Of a DNA stretch of 64,000 nt, positions 46,400-57,021 are shown piece after piece. Numbering within the stretch: the first letter of the stretch is position 1; the number at the start of each line of letters is the position of its first letter. The notes below the pieces were generated by a model, which was given only the letters and a program-made list of their open reading frames with translations, ran no database searches and was not told the origin of the DNA. The DNA lies in contig NZ_FOOA01000010.1 of assembly GCF_900113065.1 (NCBI RefSeq), positions 1 to 64,000 on the forward strand. Reading direction: 5' to 3'. Both the position numbers and the translations under genes were made by a program. This stretch comes from Aureimonas phyllosphaerae (lineage in GTDB: Bacteria > Pseudomonadota > Alphaproteobacteria > Rhizobiales > Rhizobiaceae).

Positions 46400-47386
46400 C
46401 TAGCCGCGCCCGCCGAAGACGCGTTTGGGATGGAACGAGCCCTGGTCGATCGAGCCGATCGCGACGAGGCGCCCCTGTCCGGTGGCATAGGCTTCGTCGC
46501 AGAAGGCCGGCGCATCGCGCCCGCGCAGGAGCACGGGATTGCCCGACAGCACCCGCCCGGCCTGATCGTCGGTCAGCGCCACCTCGTAGAGGTCCGAGAG
46601 CGCGGTTGCCGCGTCGAGCACGATCTCGTCGAGCGCGGTGAAGTCGGTGATGCGGGCGCGCGCACCGGCTTCCGCCGCCTCCGGCGTCAGCTCCTCAAGC
46701 CCCTCTTCGGCGGCATCCATCAGCTCGTCGAGCGTGACCATGTCGTCCTCGTCGAACGAGCCGACGCGCACGCGGCGAAGCTCGGTGATGTGGCCGAAGC
46801 AGCCGAGGTCGCGCCCGAGGTCGCGCGCGATGGCTCTGACATAGGTGCCCTTGCCGCACTCGGCCTCGAAGGTCGTGATCGAGGCGTCGGGCATTTCGAC
46901 GATCGCCAGCCGGTGCACCGTCACGGTGCGCGCGGCGATCTCGACGGTCTCGCCGGCGCGCGCCAGATCATAGGCGCGCTCGCCCTCGATCTTGATCGCC
47001 GAGAAGGCGGGCGGCACCTGGGAGATCTCGCCGGTATAGTTCGGCAGGAGGGCCTCGATATCGGCGCGGGACGGGCGGCGGTCGGAGGCGTTGACCACCG
47101 GGCCTTCCGTGTCGTCGGTGGTCGTCTCCGCGCCCCAGGACACGGTGAAGCGATAGGTCTTCTGCCCGTCCATCACGAAGGGGACGGTCTTCGTCGCATC
47201 GCCGAGCGCGATCGGCAGCATGCCGGACGCCAGCGGATCGAGCGTGCCGGCATGGCCCGCCTTCTGCGCGAAATAGAGCCACTTGATCTTCGAGACGGCT
47301 TCCGTGGAGCCCATGCCTTTCGGCTTGTCGAAGATCACCCAGCCGGAAATCGGGCGGCCCTTCGGCTTCTTCCCGCGACGTGCCAT
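46400..47386 (-). CDS. truB: tRNA pseudouridine(55) synthase
   Basis: This enzyme modifies U55 in the T-loop of tRNAs. The 328 residues include [17 protein letters not shown], the catalytic Asp segment [38 protein letters not shown] and the C-terminal PUA-like part. The ATG shares a base with the rbfA stop (TGATG at 47384-47388), indicating coupling. Basic N-terminal tail ([12 protein letters not shown]) is common in the order. Confidence 0.96.
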   Translation of the reverse strand: MARRGKKPKGRPISGWVIFDKPKGMGSTEAVSKIKWLYFAQKAGHAGTLDPLASGMLPIALGDATKTVPFVMDGQKTYRFTVSWGAETTTDDTEGPVVNASDRRPSRADIEALLPNYTGEISQVPPAFSAIKIEGERAYDLARAGETVEIAARTVTVHRLAIVEMPDASITTFEAECGKGTYVRAIARDLGRDLGCFGHITELRRVRVGSFDEDDMVTLDELMDAAEEGLEELTPEAAEAGARARITDFTALDEIVLDAATALSDLYEVALTDDQAGRVLSGNPVLLRGRDAPAFCDEAYATGQGRLVAIGSIDQGSFHPKRVFGGRG

Positions 47387-47805
47387 CAGTTGTCGTCCTC
47401 GTCGTCTGCCGTCCCTTGCGTGTCGCGCAGGACCTCCGGCGAGCGCAGGAGCGCGTCGATCCGGGCATAGTTGTCGAAACTGTCGTCCTGCCGGAAGCGG
47501 ACCTCCGGCATGTACTTCATCTGCCTGAGCGCCGGCGTAAGCCGACCGCGCAGGAACCGCGCATGGCCGTTGAGGGCCTGCACGTAGGGGTCCACGTTCT
47601 CCTGCCCGAACACCGTGACATAGGCGGTGGCGAGCTTCAGGTCGGGACTCATGCGCACTTCCGTCACGCTGATCACGGCGTTTTCGAGGAGCGGGTCCAG
47701 GATCTCGCGACGCTGCAGGGTTTCGGTCAGGGCGTGGCGAACCTTCTCGCCGACCGACAGCTGACGCTGCGACGGCCCTTTCGGGGCTTTGGTATGCTTG
47801 GCCAT
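47386..47805 (-). CDS. rbfA: Ribosome-binding factor A
   Basis: This is a KH-like protein for 30S maturation at the 5' end of 16S rRNA. The 139 residues include [71 protein letters not shown], and an acidic tail (DDEDDN). Between infB and truB. Confidence 0.96.
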   Translation of the reverse strand: MAKHTKAPKGPSQRQLSVGEKVRHALTETLQRREILDPLLENAVISVTEVRMSPDLKLATAYVTVFGQENVDPYVQALNGHARFLRGRLTPALRQMKYMPEVRFRQDDSFDNYARIDALLRSPEVLRDTQGTADDEDDN

Positions 47806-47857
47806 GGCTGGTTGCTCCTAGGCGTGAGGCCGCATCGTCCCTCGTGCGAACGCAACT

Positions 47858-47887
47858 GCAAAGCCCGGCGTTGCCGCCGGGCTTTGC
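47858..47887 (-). terminator. Perfect 13-bp hairpin between infB and rbfA
   Basis: GCAAAGCCCGGCG (47858-47870) and CGCCGGGCTTTGC (47875-47887) pair around TTGC. It lies about 50 bases after the infB stop. No long U-run follows on the minus strand, so partial termination or RNA processing is likely rather than a full stop. Confidence 0.7.
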
Positions 47888-47934
47888 GCATTGGGTCCGG
47901 TCGGGCGGTCCCCTCGAGGACCGCCGTCTTGGGA

Positions 47935-50900
47935 TCAGAGCGTGCGGGCGATGTGCTCCACGCGGAAGTTCTCGATGATATCGCCGACGCGGATATCCTC
48001 GTAGTTCTGGAAGGCCATGCCGCATTCTTGGCCGCCCGGCACCTCGGCGACTTCGTCCTTGAAGCGCTTGAGCGTCTTGAGCGTGCCCTCGTGGATGACC
48101 ACGCCGTCGCGGATGAGGCGTACGCCCGCACCGCGCTCGACCTTGCCTTCCGTGACGCGGCAGCCCGCGACCTTGCCGATCTTGGTGATGTGGAACACCT
48201 CCAGGATCTCGGCATTGCCGAGGAACGTCTCGCGCCGCTCGGGCGACAGGAGGCCCGACATCGCCTGCTTCACGTCATCCACGAGGTCGTAGATGATGTT
48301 GTAGTAGCGGATCTCGATCCCCTCGCGCTCGGCGAGCTGACGGGCCTGCGCGTTGGCACGCACGTTGAAGCCGATGATCGCGGCGTTCGAGGTGGCGGCC
48401 AGCTGGACGTCCGACTCGGTGATCGCACCGGCGCCCGAATGGACGATGCGCGCCTGCACTTCGTCCGTGCCGAGCTTCTCCAGAGCCGTTCCGATCGCCT
48501 CGACCGAGCCCTGCACGTCGCCCTTGACGAGCAGCGGGAAGGTCTTGAGGCCGCTCGACTGCAGCTGGTTCATCATCTGCTCGAGCGAGCCGCGCTGACC
48601 GGCCGACTTGGCGACCGCCTTCTCGCGCGTCAGGCGCTGACGGTACTCGGTGATCTCGCGGGCCTGCGCCTCGTCCTTGACCACCGCGAAGCGGTCGCCG
48701 GCGAGCGGCGTGCCCTGCATGCCGAGGACCTCGACGGGGGTCGACGGACCGGCCTCCTTCATCTGCTTGCCCTGGTCGTTGACGAGGGCGCGCACGCGGC
48801 CCCACTGGTCGCCGGCGACCACGATGTCGCCGACGCGCAGCGTGCCGGCCTGGACGAGCGTCGTCGCCACCGGGCCGCGGCCACGGTCGAGCTGGGCCTC
48901 GATCACCACGCCTTCGGCAGTGCGGTCGGGGTCGGCCTTCAGGTCGAGGATTTCGGCCTGCAGCAGGATCGCCTCGAGGAGCTTGTCGAGGTTCGCGCCG
49001 GTCTTGGCCGACACCTCGACGTCGAGCACCTCACCACCCATCGATTCCACGAACACCTCGTGCTGGAGGAGCTGCGTGCGGACCTTCTGGGCATCGGCGG
49101 CCGGCTTGTCGATCTTGTTGATCGCCACGATGATCGGCACGCCGGCCGCCTTCGCGTGGCTGATCGACTCGATCGTCTGCGGCATGACGCTGTCGTCGGC
49201 CGCCACCACGAGGATCGCGATGTCGGTCGCCTGCGCGCCGCGAGCGCGCATCGCCGTGAACGCGGCGTGGCCCGGCGTGTCGATGAACGAGATTTTCTGA
49301 CCGTTCTGCTCGACCTGGTAGGCGCCGATGTGCTGCGTGATGCCGCCGGCCTCGCCCGACACGACGCTGGTCTTGCGGATCGCGTCGAGGAGCGAGGTCT
49401 TGCCGTGGTCGACGTGGCCCATGATCGTGACAACCGGTGGCCGCGTGACCAGCTTCTCCGGATCGCTCGCCACGTCGAACATGCCGGTCTCGACGTCCGA
49501 TTCCGCGACGCGGCGAACCGTATGGCCGAACTCGGACGCGATGATCTCGGCGAGATCGGCGTCGATCACGTCGCCCGGCTTCATCATCTGACCCTGCGCC
49601 ATCAGGAACTTGATGACGTCCACGGCCCGCTCCGACATGCGGTTGGCGAGTTCCTGGATGGTGATGGTCTCGGGGATAATCACTTCGCGGGCAATCTTCT
49701 CGCGGGTCTGGTTCTGCTGCGAGCGCTTGAACTTCTCCTGGCGACGACGCATCGACGACAGCGAGCGGCCGCGCGCGTCCTCGTCGGACAGCGCACGCTC
49801 GACATTGACGCGGCCGGCGCCACGGCGGTCGTCGCCGGTGCGGGCGCGCGTCGGCTTGGCGGCGTCGGCGGCTGGCGCGCGTGCCGGACCACGAGCGGCG
49901 CCCGGACGGCGACGATCGTCCTCGTCGTCGGCCCGCGTCTTCTTGGTGAGGTCGGTACGACCGGCCGGGCGCAGGCCCAGGCCATCGTCCACCGGCGGCG
50001 GGCCGGGGATGACGTTGACATTGGCCTTGCCGCCACTGGTGCGGGCGACGGGCTTGTTGGCGGCGCGGCGGGCCGCGTCCTCCTCGGCCTTCTTGCGGGC
50101 AGCGGCCTCGAGCTCGAGACGCGCGTTCTCCTCGGCCTGACGGCGCTCGGATTCCTCGCGCTCGGCGCGGCGACGCTCGTCCTCGGCGACGCGGCGCGCC
50201 TCCTCGATCTGGAACAGGCGACGGTCCTCGGCCTCGCGCTGCTGCGCGAGGATCAGGGCGCGACGACGCGCATCCATTTCCTTGGACGACAAATCCGACA
50301 GGACGGCGCCGCGCGGCTGGCGGGCACCGGGCGCGGCAGCGGCCGGCGCGGGACCGCGACGGTCGTCACGCCCGCCCGGCTGGCCCGGACGACCGACCTG
50401 AGCCGGCTGACCGGGGCGCTGCTGGCCCGGCGCGCCGGGGCGGCCGGCCTGCGAGCCGGCATAGCCGGGACGCGCCGGCTGTCCCGGACGCTGCGCGCCG
50501 GCCGGGCCGCCGGCGGCGGGGCGGGCGGGCGCAGGCGCGCCCGGACGCGGTGCCGTGCCCTGCGGGGCGCGGGGCGCGGCGGACGCGGCAGCCGGAGTGG
50601 CGGTCGGGGTGGCCGCGGGCGCGGCGGTTTTGGCGGTATCGTTCAAGGAAGGCTTCGGTGACTCGGGTTCGGAAGGGGGCGTGGAGACGCTCGGCGTCGC
50701 GGCAGGAGCCTCGGCGACGGGCGCAGCAGGAGCGGGAGCCGGAGCAGCGGCGGCCGGTGCGGGCACGGCAGGCGCCGCCTCGGCCGCGGGCGCCGTCTCG
50801 GCGGCCTTGGCGACCGGTTCCGCCTGGGCGACCGGCGCCACGGGGCGATCGGGGGTGACCGGCGCCTGCGGGTTCTTAGCCGCATGCTCCAGCGCCGCCA

Positions 50901-51186
50901 TCTGCGCGGGCGTCAGGGTCGGGCGTGCGGGCGCCGCCGCAGCCGGTGCGGGCGCGGGTGCTGCAGGCGCCGCTGCGGCCTCGGACGCCGCAGGCGCTTC
51001 CTTTGCCGTTTCGCCGGGGACCGAGAACTTGCGCTTCTTGGTCTCCACGACGACGCTCTTCGTCCGCCCGTGCGAGAAGTTCTGCCGCACCGTGGACTGC
51101 GAAACGCTGCCGCTCGGCTTCAGGGACAGGGTCTTCTTCGGGGTGACGCTCAGCGTCTTGTCATCGCCCGATTTCGTATCGCTCAT
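47935..51186 (-). CDS. infB: Translation initiation factor IF-2
   Basis: This GTPase places initiator tRNA on the 30S subunit. The 1083 residues start at 51184-51186 ([12 protein letters not shown]). A long Ala/Pro/Gly-rich, low-complexity N-terminal region (about 90-330) and a charged Arg/Glu coiled stretch precede the IF2 N-domain. The G domain has [23 protein letters not shown] and NKIDKP, and the C-terminal domains end in [12 protein letters not shown]. It is rather long because of the N-terminal repeats. It follows the ylxR/L7Ae gene. Confidence 0.97.
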   Translation of the reverse strand: MSDTKSGDDKTLSVTPKKTLSLKPSGSVSQSTVRQNFSHGRTKSVVVETKKRKFSVPGETAKEAPAASEAAAAPAAPAPAPAAAAPARPTLTPAQMAALEHAAKNPQAPVTPDRPVAPVAQAEPVAKAAETAPAAEAAPAVPAPAAAAPAPAPAAPVAEAPAATPSVSTPPSEPESPKPSLNDTAKTAAPAATPTATPAAASAAPRAPQGTAPRPGAPAPARPAAGGPAGAQRPGQPARPGYAGSQAGRPGAPGQQRPGQPAQVGRPGQPGGRDDRRGPAPAAAAPGARQPRGAVLSDLSSKEMDARRRALILAQQREAEDRRLFQIEEARRVAEDERRRAEREESERRQAEENARLELEAAARKKAEEDAARRAANKPVARTSGGKANVNVIPGPPPVDDGLGLRPAGRTDLTKKTRADDEDDRRRPGAARGPARAPAADAAKPTRARTGDDRRGAGRVNVERALSDEDARGRSLSSMRRRQEKFKRSQQNQTREKIAREVIIPETITIQELANRMSERAVDVIKFLMAQGQMMKPGDVIDADLAEIIASEFGHTVRRVAESDVETGMFDVASDPEKLVTRPPVVTIMGHVDHGKTSLLDAIRKTSVVSGEAGGITQHIGAYQVEQNGQKISFIDTPGHAAFTAMRARGAQATDIAILVVAADDSVMPQTIESISHAKAAGVPIIVAINKIDKPAADAQKVRTQLLQHEVFVESMGGEVLDVEVSAKTGANLDKLLEAILLQAEILDLKADPDRTAEGVVIEAQLDRGRGPVATTLVQAGTLRVGDIVVAGDQWGRVRALVNDQGKQMKEAGPSTPVEVLGMQGTPLAGDRFAVVKDEAQAREITEYRQRLTREKAVAKSAGQRGSLEQMMNQLQSSGLKTFPLLVKGDVQGSVEAIGTALEKLGTDEVQARIVHSGAGAITESDVQLAATSNAAIIGFNVRANAQARQLAEREGIEIRYYNIIYDLVDDVKQAMSGLLSPERRETFLGNAEILEVFHITKIGKVAGCRVTEGKVERGAGVRLIRDGVVIHEGTLKTLKRFKDEVAEVPGGQECGMAFQNYEDIRVGDIIENFRVEHIARTL

Positions 51187-51283
51187 TACCGCTTCCGCTT
51201 CCTGCGCGGGTTTGTTCCCCGCGCCACTATCCGTGCCTAGAGCATTTTTCAACCGTGCTCAGCCGTTGATCTTAATGGTGGCT

Positions 51284-51952
51284 TCACGAAGCCGGCTGGT
51301 GACCGGCATCCGCTTCGTTGGTTTCCCGGGCGCTTGCGCCCCGGTAGGTCTCCAGCGCATCGAGGCGCTCGATCAGGGCCGCTCCAGCTCCACCGGGCAG
51401 GATGGCCGCGTGTATCACATTCAGGTCGCCCATGGCCAAACCGATTTCGTCGGCGGTCAGCGACTGGTAGGCCGGCACCGGCCGCCCTCCCGTCTCGGCG
51501 GCCCGCGCATGGCGCGCTCCGTCGAGCTTTCGAATTCCGTCCGCCGCGCCATCCGAGGCGTGGAGGACCGCGAGAGCCTTGCCCGCGCGCAGCGCGGCAT
51601 CGACCTTGGTCGACCCGGTCGTCAGCTGGCCGGCCTTGCGGGCGAGCGCCAGAGCGCCCGTCGCCGCGCGAACCAGAAGCGCTTCCAAATCGTCGGCCAG
51701 CGTTTCGGTTCCAGTCAGCTCGCGCTTCAGGGCCCGCGACAGAAGCTTGCGCTTCATCGCCGTCTCGACCACCGAACGCCGCGCCTCGATATGGGCGCCG
51801 CGTCCGGGCAACCGTCGCCTGAGGTCCGGCACGACCTGCCCGTCCGGGGCGACGACGAAGCGGATCAGGGCGTCGGCCGGCAGCGAGCGGCGCGACACGA
51901 TGCACATGCGCCCATTCATCACCGCCGCCTCCAGATCCGCGTCCTCGTCCAT
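51284..51952 (-). CDS. YlxR/L7Ae fusion RNA-binding protein
   Basis: This 222-residue protein has an N-terminal YlxR (DUF448) domain (RMCIVSRRSLPADALIRFV, GRGAHIEARRS) followed by an L7Ae-like fold (LVRAATGALALARKAGQLTTGSTKV, KALAVLHASDGAADG), and a variable tail. It lies between nusA and infB, the standard place in alphaproteobacteria. It is predicted to bind RNA in ribosome or transcription complexes. Confidence 0.93.
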   Translation of the reverse strand: MDEDADLEAAVMNGRMCIVSRRSLPADALIRFVVAPDGQVVPDLRRRLPGRGAHIEARRSVVETAMKRKLLSRALKRELTGTETLADDLEALLVRAATGALALARKAGQLTTGSTKVDAALRAGKALAVLHASDGAADGIRKLDGARHARAAETGGRPVPAYQSLTADEIGLAMGDLNVIHAAILPGGAGAALIERLDALETYRGASARETNEADAGHQPAS

Positions 51953-51960
51953 TCCCTCGC

Positions 51961-53550
51961 TCAGACCTCCTCGGCCTCCTCGTCGCTCTCGACCGCCGGC
52001 TCCTCGGCCTCGACCCAGCCGGCCATCACGCGGGCCTGCATGATCATCGCCTCGGCGTCCTGACGGCTCACGTCGAACGCCGAGAGCGCGCCGGTGAACT
52101 TCTTCGTCTCGCCGTCCTTGCGCTCGGTCCAGCCGACGAGATCGTCGGCCGCGCAGCCCGCGAAGTCCTCGACGCTCTTCACGCCGTCCTCGCCGAGCGC
52201 GACCAGCATGGCCGTCGTCAGGCCCTCGATCTGGCGCAGGTCGTCCTCGACGCCGAGCGCGCGGCGCTTGTCGTCGAGCTCCTTCTCGCGCTGGTCCAGG
52301 AACTCCTTGGCGCGGTTCTGGATCTCGGCCGCCGTATCCTCGTCGAAGCCCTCGATCGAGGCGACCTCGGAATTGTCGACGTAGGCGACTTCCTCGACGC
52401 TCGCGAAGCCCTCGGACGCCAGAAGCTGGCCGACCATCTCGTCGACGTTCAGGGCGTCCATGAACAGGGCGGAGCGCTCGGTGAACTCCTTCTGGCGACG
52501 CTGCGACTCCTCCTCCTCGGTGAGGATGTCGATGTCCCAGCCGGTGAGCTGCGAGGCGAGGCGCACGTTCTGGCCGCGACGACCGATCGCAAGGCTTAGC
52601 TGGTCATCCGGGACCACGACTTCAATGCGCTCGGCGTCCTCGTCGAGCACGACCTTGGCGACTTCCGCCGGCTGCAGCGCGTTGACGAGGAAGGACGCCG
52701 CATCCGGCGACCAGGGAATGATGTCGATCTTCTCGCCCTGCAGCTCGCCGACGACGGCCTGGACGCGCGAGCCGCGCATGCCGACGCAGGCGCCGACCGG
52801 ATCGACGGACGAATCGCGGCTGACCACCGCGATCTTGGCGCGCGAGCCGGGATCGCGGGCGACCGCCTTGATCTCGATGATGCCGTCGTAGATTTCCGGC
52901 ACTTCCATGGTGAAAAGCTTCGCCATGAACTGCGGGTGGGTGCGCGACAGGAAGATCTGCGGGCCCCGCTGCTCGCGGCGCACGTCGTAGACGAAGGCGC
53001 GCACGCGGTCGCCGTAGCGAAAGAGCTCGCGCGGAATCTGCTCGTCGCGACGAATGATGCCCTCGCCCTTGCCGAGATCGACGATCACGTTGCCGTACTC
53101 GACGCGCTTGACCGTGCCGTTGACGATCTCGTTCACGCGACCGATGAACTCGTCGTACTGCTTGTCGCGCTCGGCCTCGCGTACCTTCTGCACGATGACC
53201 TGCTTGGCAGACTGGGCGGCGATGCGGCCGAACTCCATCGGCGGCAGCTGCTCGGCGATGAAGTCGCCGGGCTCGGCGTCGGGGTTCTTGTCGCGGGCGA
53301 GATCAAGATAGATCTGCGTCGCGGGATCCTCGACCTCCTCGACGACCTCCAGAAGCCGCTGCAGCTTCATCTCGCCGGTCTTGGTGTTGATGTCGACGCG
53401 GATGTTGGTTTCCTGGCCGTAGCGCGAGCGGGCGGCCTTCTGGATCGCGTCCGCCATGGCGGCGATCACGATCTCCCGATCGATCGACTTCTCGCGCGCC
53501 ACGGCATCCGCGATCTGCAGAAGCTCGAGTCGGTTCGCACTGACTGCCAT
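51961..53550 (-). CDS. nusA: Transcription termination/antitermination protein NusA
   Basis: NusA binds RNA polymerase and nascent RNA. The 529 residues start at 53548-53550 ([21 protein letters not shown]). Domains are an N-terminal polymerase-binding domain, S1 ([26 protein letters not shown]), two KH domains ([16 protein letters not shown] and [15 protein letters not shown]), and acidic AR-like C-terminal repeats ([31 protein letters not shown]). Nine bases separate its stop from the ylxR gene. Confidence 0.97.
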   Translation of the reverse strand: MAVSANRLELLQIADAVAREKSIDREIVIAAMADAIQKAARSRYGQETNIRVDINTKTGEMKLQRLLEVVEEVEDPATQIYLDLARDKNPDAEPGDFIAEQLPPMEFGRIAAQSAKQVIVQKVREAERDKQYDEFIGRVNEIVNGTVKRVEYGNVIVDLGKGEGIIRRDEQIPRELFRYGDRVRAFVYDVRREQRGPQIFLSRTHPQFMAKLFTMEVPEIYDGIIEIKAVARDPGSRAKIAVVSRDSSVDPVGACVGMRGSRVQAVVGELQGEKIDIIPWSPDAASFLVNALQPAEVAKVVLDEDAERIEVVVPDDQLSLAIGRRGQNVRLASQLTGWDIDILTEEEESQRRQKEFTERSALFMDALNVDEMVGQLLASEGFASVEEVAYVDNSEVASIEGFDEDTAAEIQNRAKEFLDQREKELDDKRRALGVEDDLRQIEGLTTAMLVALGEDGVKSVEDFAGCAADDLVGWTERKDGETKKFTGALSAFDVSRQDAEAMIMQARVMAGWVEAEEPAVESDEEAEEV

Positions 53551-53647
53551 GTTCACGTCTCCTGTCGAAAGCCGCCGGGCATCCAAGGCTCCGGCCCTTC
53601 GGAAAGGATGGCCCACGCCCTCCGGCGCGACGCCTCCCATCGTCTCA

Positions 53648-54256
53648 TCAATGCGCGCCGGGCTCTCCGGCTGCGTCCAAGGTCTCGTCTTCGTCGTCGA
53701 TCGGCAGGCCCTTCGCCTTGCGGGCGGCCTTGTCGGCCTTCAGGGAGGCCGCGATTAGGTCGTCGGTCAGGATCAGCCGGGCCTCGGCCAGGGCATCGAA
53801 CGGCACCTCGACGACCTTGTCCTCGCCATCCGACACGGCGTCGCGCTCCAGCCGGAAGCCCTCGTCCGACACGGACAGGATGCGACCGCGGAAGCGCTTG
53901 CGGTTGGCGACGAGGCGCGTCGTCTCCAGCTTCATCAGCTGGCCGGCCCAGGCCTCGAAGTCGCCGACACGCACCAGGGGACGGTCAATGCCGGGCGACG
54001 AAATCTCGAGGTGGTAGGCGCGGTCCATCGGGTCCTCGACGTCGAGGACCGGGGAGATGCCGCGCGACACCGCCTCGCAGTCCTCGACGCTCATAGAACC
54101 ATCCGGCCGCTCGGCCATGATCTGCAGCGTCGTGCCGTTCATCGCCGACACGCGAATGCGCACAAGGCGGTAGCCGAGCTGTTCGATCACGGGCTCGAGC
54201 AGAGCGGCGATGCGGCCCTCGAGGCCCTCTTCGGTAATGATGCGCTTGTCCGTCAC
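53648..54256 (-). CDS. rimP: Ribosome maturation factor RimP
   Basis: RimP assists 30S assembly. The 202 residues include an N-terminal alpha/beta domain (LEPVIEQLGYRLVRIRVSAMNGTTLQIMAERPDGSMSVEDCEAVSR-like region) with YHLEISSPGIDRPL, followed by an SH3-like C-terminal domain (VEVPFDALAEARLILTDDLI). An Asp/Glu-rich tail ends the protein. First gene of rimP-nusA-ylxR-infB, with its own promoter expected in the gap after the trmB terminator. Confidence 0.95.
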   Translation of the reverse strand: MTDKRIITEEGLEGRIAALLEPVIEQLGYRLVRIRVSAMNGTTLQIMAERPDGSMSVEDCEAVSRGISPVLDVEDPMDRAYHLEISSPGIDRPLVRVGDFEAWAGQLMKLETTRLVANRKRFRGRILSVSDEGFRLERDAVSDGEDKVVEVPFDALAEARLILTDDLIAASLKADKAARKAKGLPIDDEDETLDAAGEPGAH

Positions 54257-54343
54257 GAAGTCTCCGGTCGTGCCTCGGGACGCTTATTGAAGCTATCCCG
54301 CCTGCGGCGACCGCCGGATCTCCTGCCGAGGCTATGCCCCTAA

Positions 54344-54374
54344 CAAAAAAGAGCGGGACCGGGAGGACCCACTC
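54344..54374 (-). terminator. Rho-independent terminator of the metK-trmB unit
   Basis: GAGTGGGTCC and GGTCCCGCTC (minus strand, 54365-54374 and 54351-54360) pair with one wobble and one mismatch, and TTTTTTG follows. It lies about 80 bases after the trmB stop and separates it from rimP. Confidence 0.85.
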
Positions 54375-54452
54375 TCACGATCGCATCGCAGAGAATTTGA
54401 ACCCCATATACAGCCGAAGCGCCGCCATGGCAAGGCGAACGCCCCGCCCTCG

Positions 54453-55166
54453 TCAGAGGCGGCGGAAGGTGAGGTAGGCGCCCTTGCGGCCCTCGCGATG
54501 GGCCTTCGCCTCGTAGCGCGTGCCCGGCCAGCCCTCGTAGGGCGTGTGCCAGTCGGCCGGGCCGTCCGCCTCCCACGCGAACGCGGGGTGGTCGCGCAGG
54601 TGCTGCAGCGTCCAGTCCACGTAGGTCTCGATGTCGGAGGCGAAGCGGAACCGCCCACCGGGCTTCAGGACGCGCGCCATGCGCTGGAGCGTGCGCGGGT
54701 TCACGAAGCGTCGCTTCCAGTGTTTCCGCTTCGGCCAGGGGTCCGGGTAGAACAGGTCGATTCCGTCGAGCGAGGCGTCCGGCAGCCAGTCGAGGAGCAG
54801 CGTCGCATCGTCGCCGAAGAGACGAAGGTTCGCGCGGGGGCCCTCCTCCAGCGCCACCAGCATCTTCGCCATCGAGTTGACGAAGGGCTCGACGCCGATG
54901 AAGCCGGCGGTCGGATGGCGGCCGGATTCCAGATGCAGATGCTCGCCGCCGCCGAACCCGATCTCGAGCCGCACCGTCTCGACGGGCGCCAAAAACAGGG
55001 TGCGAAGGTCGGCAGGCGCTGCTCGAGAGAGGTCGAGCGCCAGCGGGGGCAGCGCCTCCCGCAGGAGCCCGGCCTGCAGCGGTCGCAGCGTCTTGCCGCG
55101 CGAGCGTCCGAAGAAGTTCTCCCGGACGCGCGTGCGTTCGCCGTTCGTCCGTCGTTCAGCGGCCAA
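54453..55166 (-). CDS. trmB: tRNA (guanine-N7-)-methyltransferase
   Basis: This SAM enzyme methylates G46 of tRNAs. The 237 residues show the SAM motif [12 protein letters not shown], ADLxxLFY-like [20 protein letters not shown] and the C-terminal [16 protein letters not shown]. The start overlaps the metK stop region by 11 bases. The length is usual for alphaproteobacteria. Confidence 0.95.
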   Translation of the reverse strand: MAAERRTNGERTRVRENFFGRSRGKTLRPLQAGLLREALPPLALDLSRAAPADLRTLFLAPVETVRLEIGFGGGEHLHLESGRHPTAGFIGVEPFVNSMAKMLVALEEGPRANLRLFGDDATLLLDWLPDASLDGIDLFYPDPWPKRKHWKRRFVNPRTLQRMARVLKPGGRFRFASDIETYVDWTLQHLRDHPAFAWEADGPADWHTPYEGWPGTRYEAKAHREGRKGAYLTFRRL

Positions 55167-56364
55167 GTTTCGCCTTCAGCTTGGCGACGAGGTCGGTCCG
55201 CTCCCAGGAGAACGAGCCGTCGCGACCGGGCTTGCGGCCGAAATGGCCATAGGCCGAGGTCTTGGCGTAGATCGGGCGTGCGAGGTCGAGATGCTCGCGG
55301 ATGCCGCGGGGCGTCAGGTCCATCAGCTCGCGCAGCGCCTTCTCGAGCGCCGCCTCGTCGACCTTGCCGGTGCCATGCAGGTCGACGTAGACCGACACAG
55401 GCTCGGCGACGCCAATGGCGTAGGAGAGCTGGATGGTGCAGCGGTCGGCGAGGTTGGCCGCGACCACGTTTTTCGCAAGATAGCGCGCGGCATAGGCGGC
55501 CGAGCGATCGACCTTGGTCGGGTCCTTGCCGGAGAAGGCGCCCCCGCCGTGCGGGGCCGCGCCGCCATAGGTGTCGACGATAATCTTGCGGCCGGTGAGC
55601 CCGGCGTCGCCGTCCGGCCCGCCGATCACGAACTTGCCGGTCGGGTTGACGTGCCAGACACACGTCTCCTCGATCGGCAAACCGCTCGTCGCCTCGCGCA
55701 CGAAGGGCTCGACCAGCCGGCGCACGTCGGCCGAGGTCAGGCTCTCGTCGACATGCTGCGTCGACAGGACGATCGAGGAGATCGAGACGGGCTTGCCGTC
55801 CTGGTAGCGCACGGTCACCTGGCTCTTGGCGTCGGGGCCGAGCACACCGGCGCCCCCCTCGCCCGAGCGGCGCGCCTCCGACAGGCGCTCCAGGATCTTG
55901 TGCGCGTAGAAGATCGGAGCGGGCATCAGCTCGGCCGTCTCGCGGCAGGCGTAGCCGAACATGATGCCCTGGTCACCCGCGCCCTCGGTCGCCTTCGAGC
56001 CGGCGTCGACGCCTTGCGCGATGTCAGCCGACTGCTCGTGCAGGAGAACGTCGATCTTGGCGGTCTTCCAGTGGAAGCCGTCCTGCTCGTAGCCGATCGC
56101 CTTCACGGCGCGGCGGGCGGCGGAGCGCACCTTGGAGCGGAGCTTGGGCGAATCGAGCGTCGAGCGCACCTCGCCAGCGATGACGATCCGGTTCGTGGTG
56201 GCCAGCGTCTCGCAGGCGACGCGAAGCTGCCAGGCGTCCATCTTGGCCTTGCGGGCCTCGCGGTAGAGGAGATCGAGCACCTCGTCCGAGATGCGATCGC
56301 AGACCTTGTCCGGATGCCCCTCCGAAACACTCTCGGAGGTGAAGAAGTACTCGCCGCTGCGCAT
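55156..56364 (-). CDS. metK: S-adenosylmethionine synthetase
   Basis: This enzyme makes SAM from ATP and methionine. The 402 residues start at 56362-56364 ([27 protein letters not shown]). Conserved sequences include [37 protein letters not shown] and the lysine-rich catalytic loops. The 106-base leader after the xre gene shows no SAM riboswitch fold that I can recognise. Confidence 0.97.
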   Translation of the reverse strand: MRSGEYFFTSESVSEGHPDKVCDRISDEVLDLLYREARKAKMDAWQLRVACETLATTNRIVIAGEVRSTLDSPKLRSKVRSAARRAVKAIGYEQDGFHWKTAKIDVLLHEQSADIAQGVDAGSKATEGAGDQGIMFGYACRETAELMPAPIFYAHKILERLSEARRSGEGGAGVLGPDAKSQVTVRYQDGKPVSISSIVLSTQHVDESLTSADVRRLVEPFVREATSGLPIEETCVWHVNPTGKFVIGGPDGDAGLTGRKIIVDTYGGAAPHGGGAFSGKDPTKVDRSAAYAARYLAKNVVAANLADRCTIQLSYAIGVAEPVSVYVDLHGTGKVDEAALEKALRELMDLTPRGIREHLDLARPIYAKTSAYGHFGRKPGRDGSFSWERTDLVAKLKAKLGR

Positions 56365-56470
56365 CCGCCTGTGGTCTCTCAGCTGTTGGGACTTCGATCG
56401 GGGTCGCCGTCCCTTATCAGGGGTTCCCCGCGGCGCAAGGCTTTTCTCGCGCCGGCGCGTCGAGGTGCCG

Positions 56471-56896
56471 CTACTTGGCCTCGCCGATCTCGGCCTCGGC
56501 CTCGGCCAGCGAGCGCACGAGCTCGAGGATGCGGCGCCGGACCTTCGGGTCCTGGATCTTGCCGAAGGCGCGGTTGAGTTGGATGCTTTCGGCCGACACC
56601 GGATAGTCGGTGACAAATTCGGCATCGGGCTCGCGCATCCCGACGGGCGGCGCATCCCCGCCCTTGTAGCCCTCGAAGAAGAACGACACGGGTACCTGCA
56701 GCACCTCGGCGATCTTCTGCAGGCGGCTGGCGCCGACGCGGTTGGTCCCCTTCTCGTACTTCTGGACCTGCTGGAACGTGACGCCGAGCGCTTCGCCGAG
56801 CTTTTCCTGGCTGGTGCCCATCATCGTGCGCCGAAACCGCACCCGCGCGCCCACATGCACGTCCACGGGATTTGGTTTCTTGCTCTCGATCGCCAT
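56471..56896 (-). CDS. XRE-family helix-turn-helix regulator
   Basis: This is a 141-residue DNA-binding protein. The Cro/C1-type helix-turn-helix lies at about 15-70 ([48 protein letters not shown]), then FFFEG and a C-terminal helical part ([29 protein letters not shown]). It resembles the widespread alphaproteobacterial regulator located between lnt and metK, related to SinR/Clr-type proteins. Targets not visible. Confidence 0.92.
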   Translation of the reverse strand: MAIESKKPNPVDVHVGARVRFRRTMMGTSQEKLGEALGVTFQQVQKYEKGTNRVGASRLQKIAEVLQVPVSFFFEGYKGGDAPPVGMREPDAEFVTDYPVSAESIQLNRAFGKIQDPKVRRRILELVRSLAEAEAEIGEAK

Positions 56897-57021
56897 CGAT
56901 GACCCCTCGGGCGCCGCGGCTCGTGACCGCGACCCCAGCTGGATCGGCCCCCGCCATCCAGCACCTAACCCTATACGCGGTTATTTAGATGATACGACTT
57001 AGACGAGCAATCGCGCCATCA

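Noticed and set aside
47380-50661. Long open frame on the plus strand opposite infB and rbfA
   Set aside because: It is an antisense shadow of a very GC-rich gene with strong third-base bias; it has no ribosome site or known domain, and infB on the other strand is certain.
54384-54410. T-loop-like sequence GGTTCAAATTCTC on the minus strand, suggesting a tRNA or a tRNA remnant
   Set aside because: The flanking bases do not form a T-stem, no cloverleaf or 3' acceptor end could be built, and a normal terminator of trmB lies right after it.
56365-56470. SAM riboswitch in the metK leader
   Set aside because: I could not fit the conserved core of SAM-II or SAM/SAH riboswitches; a covariance-model search would settle it.
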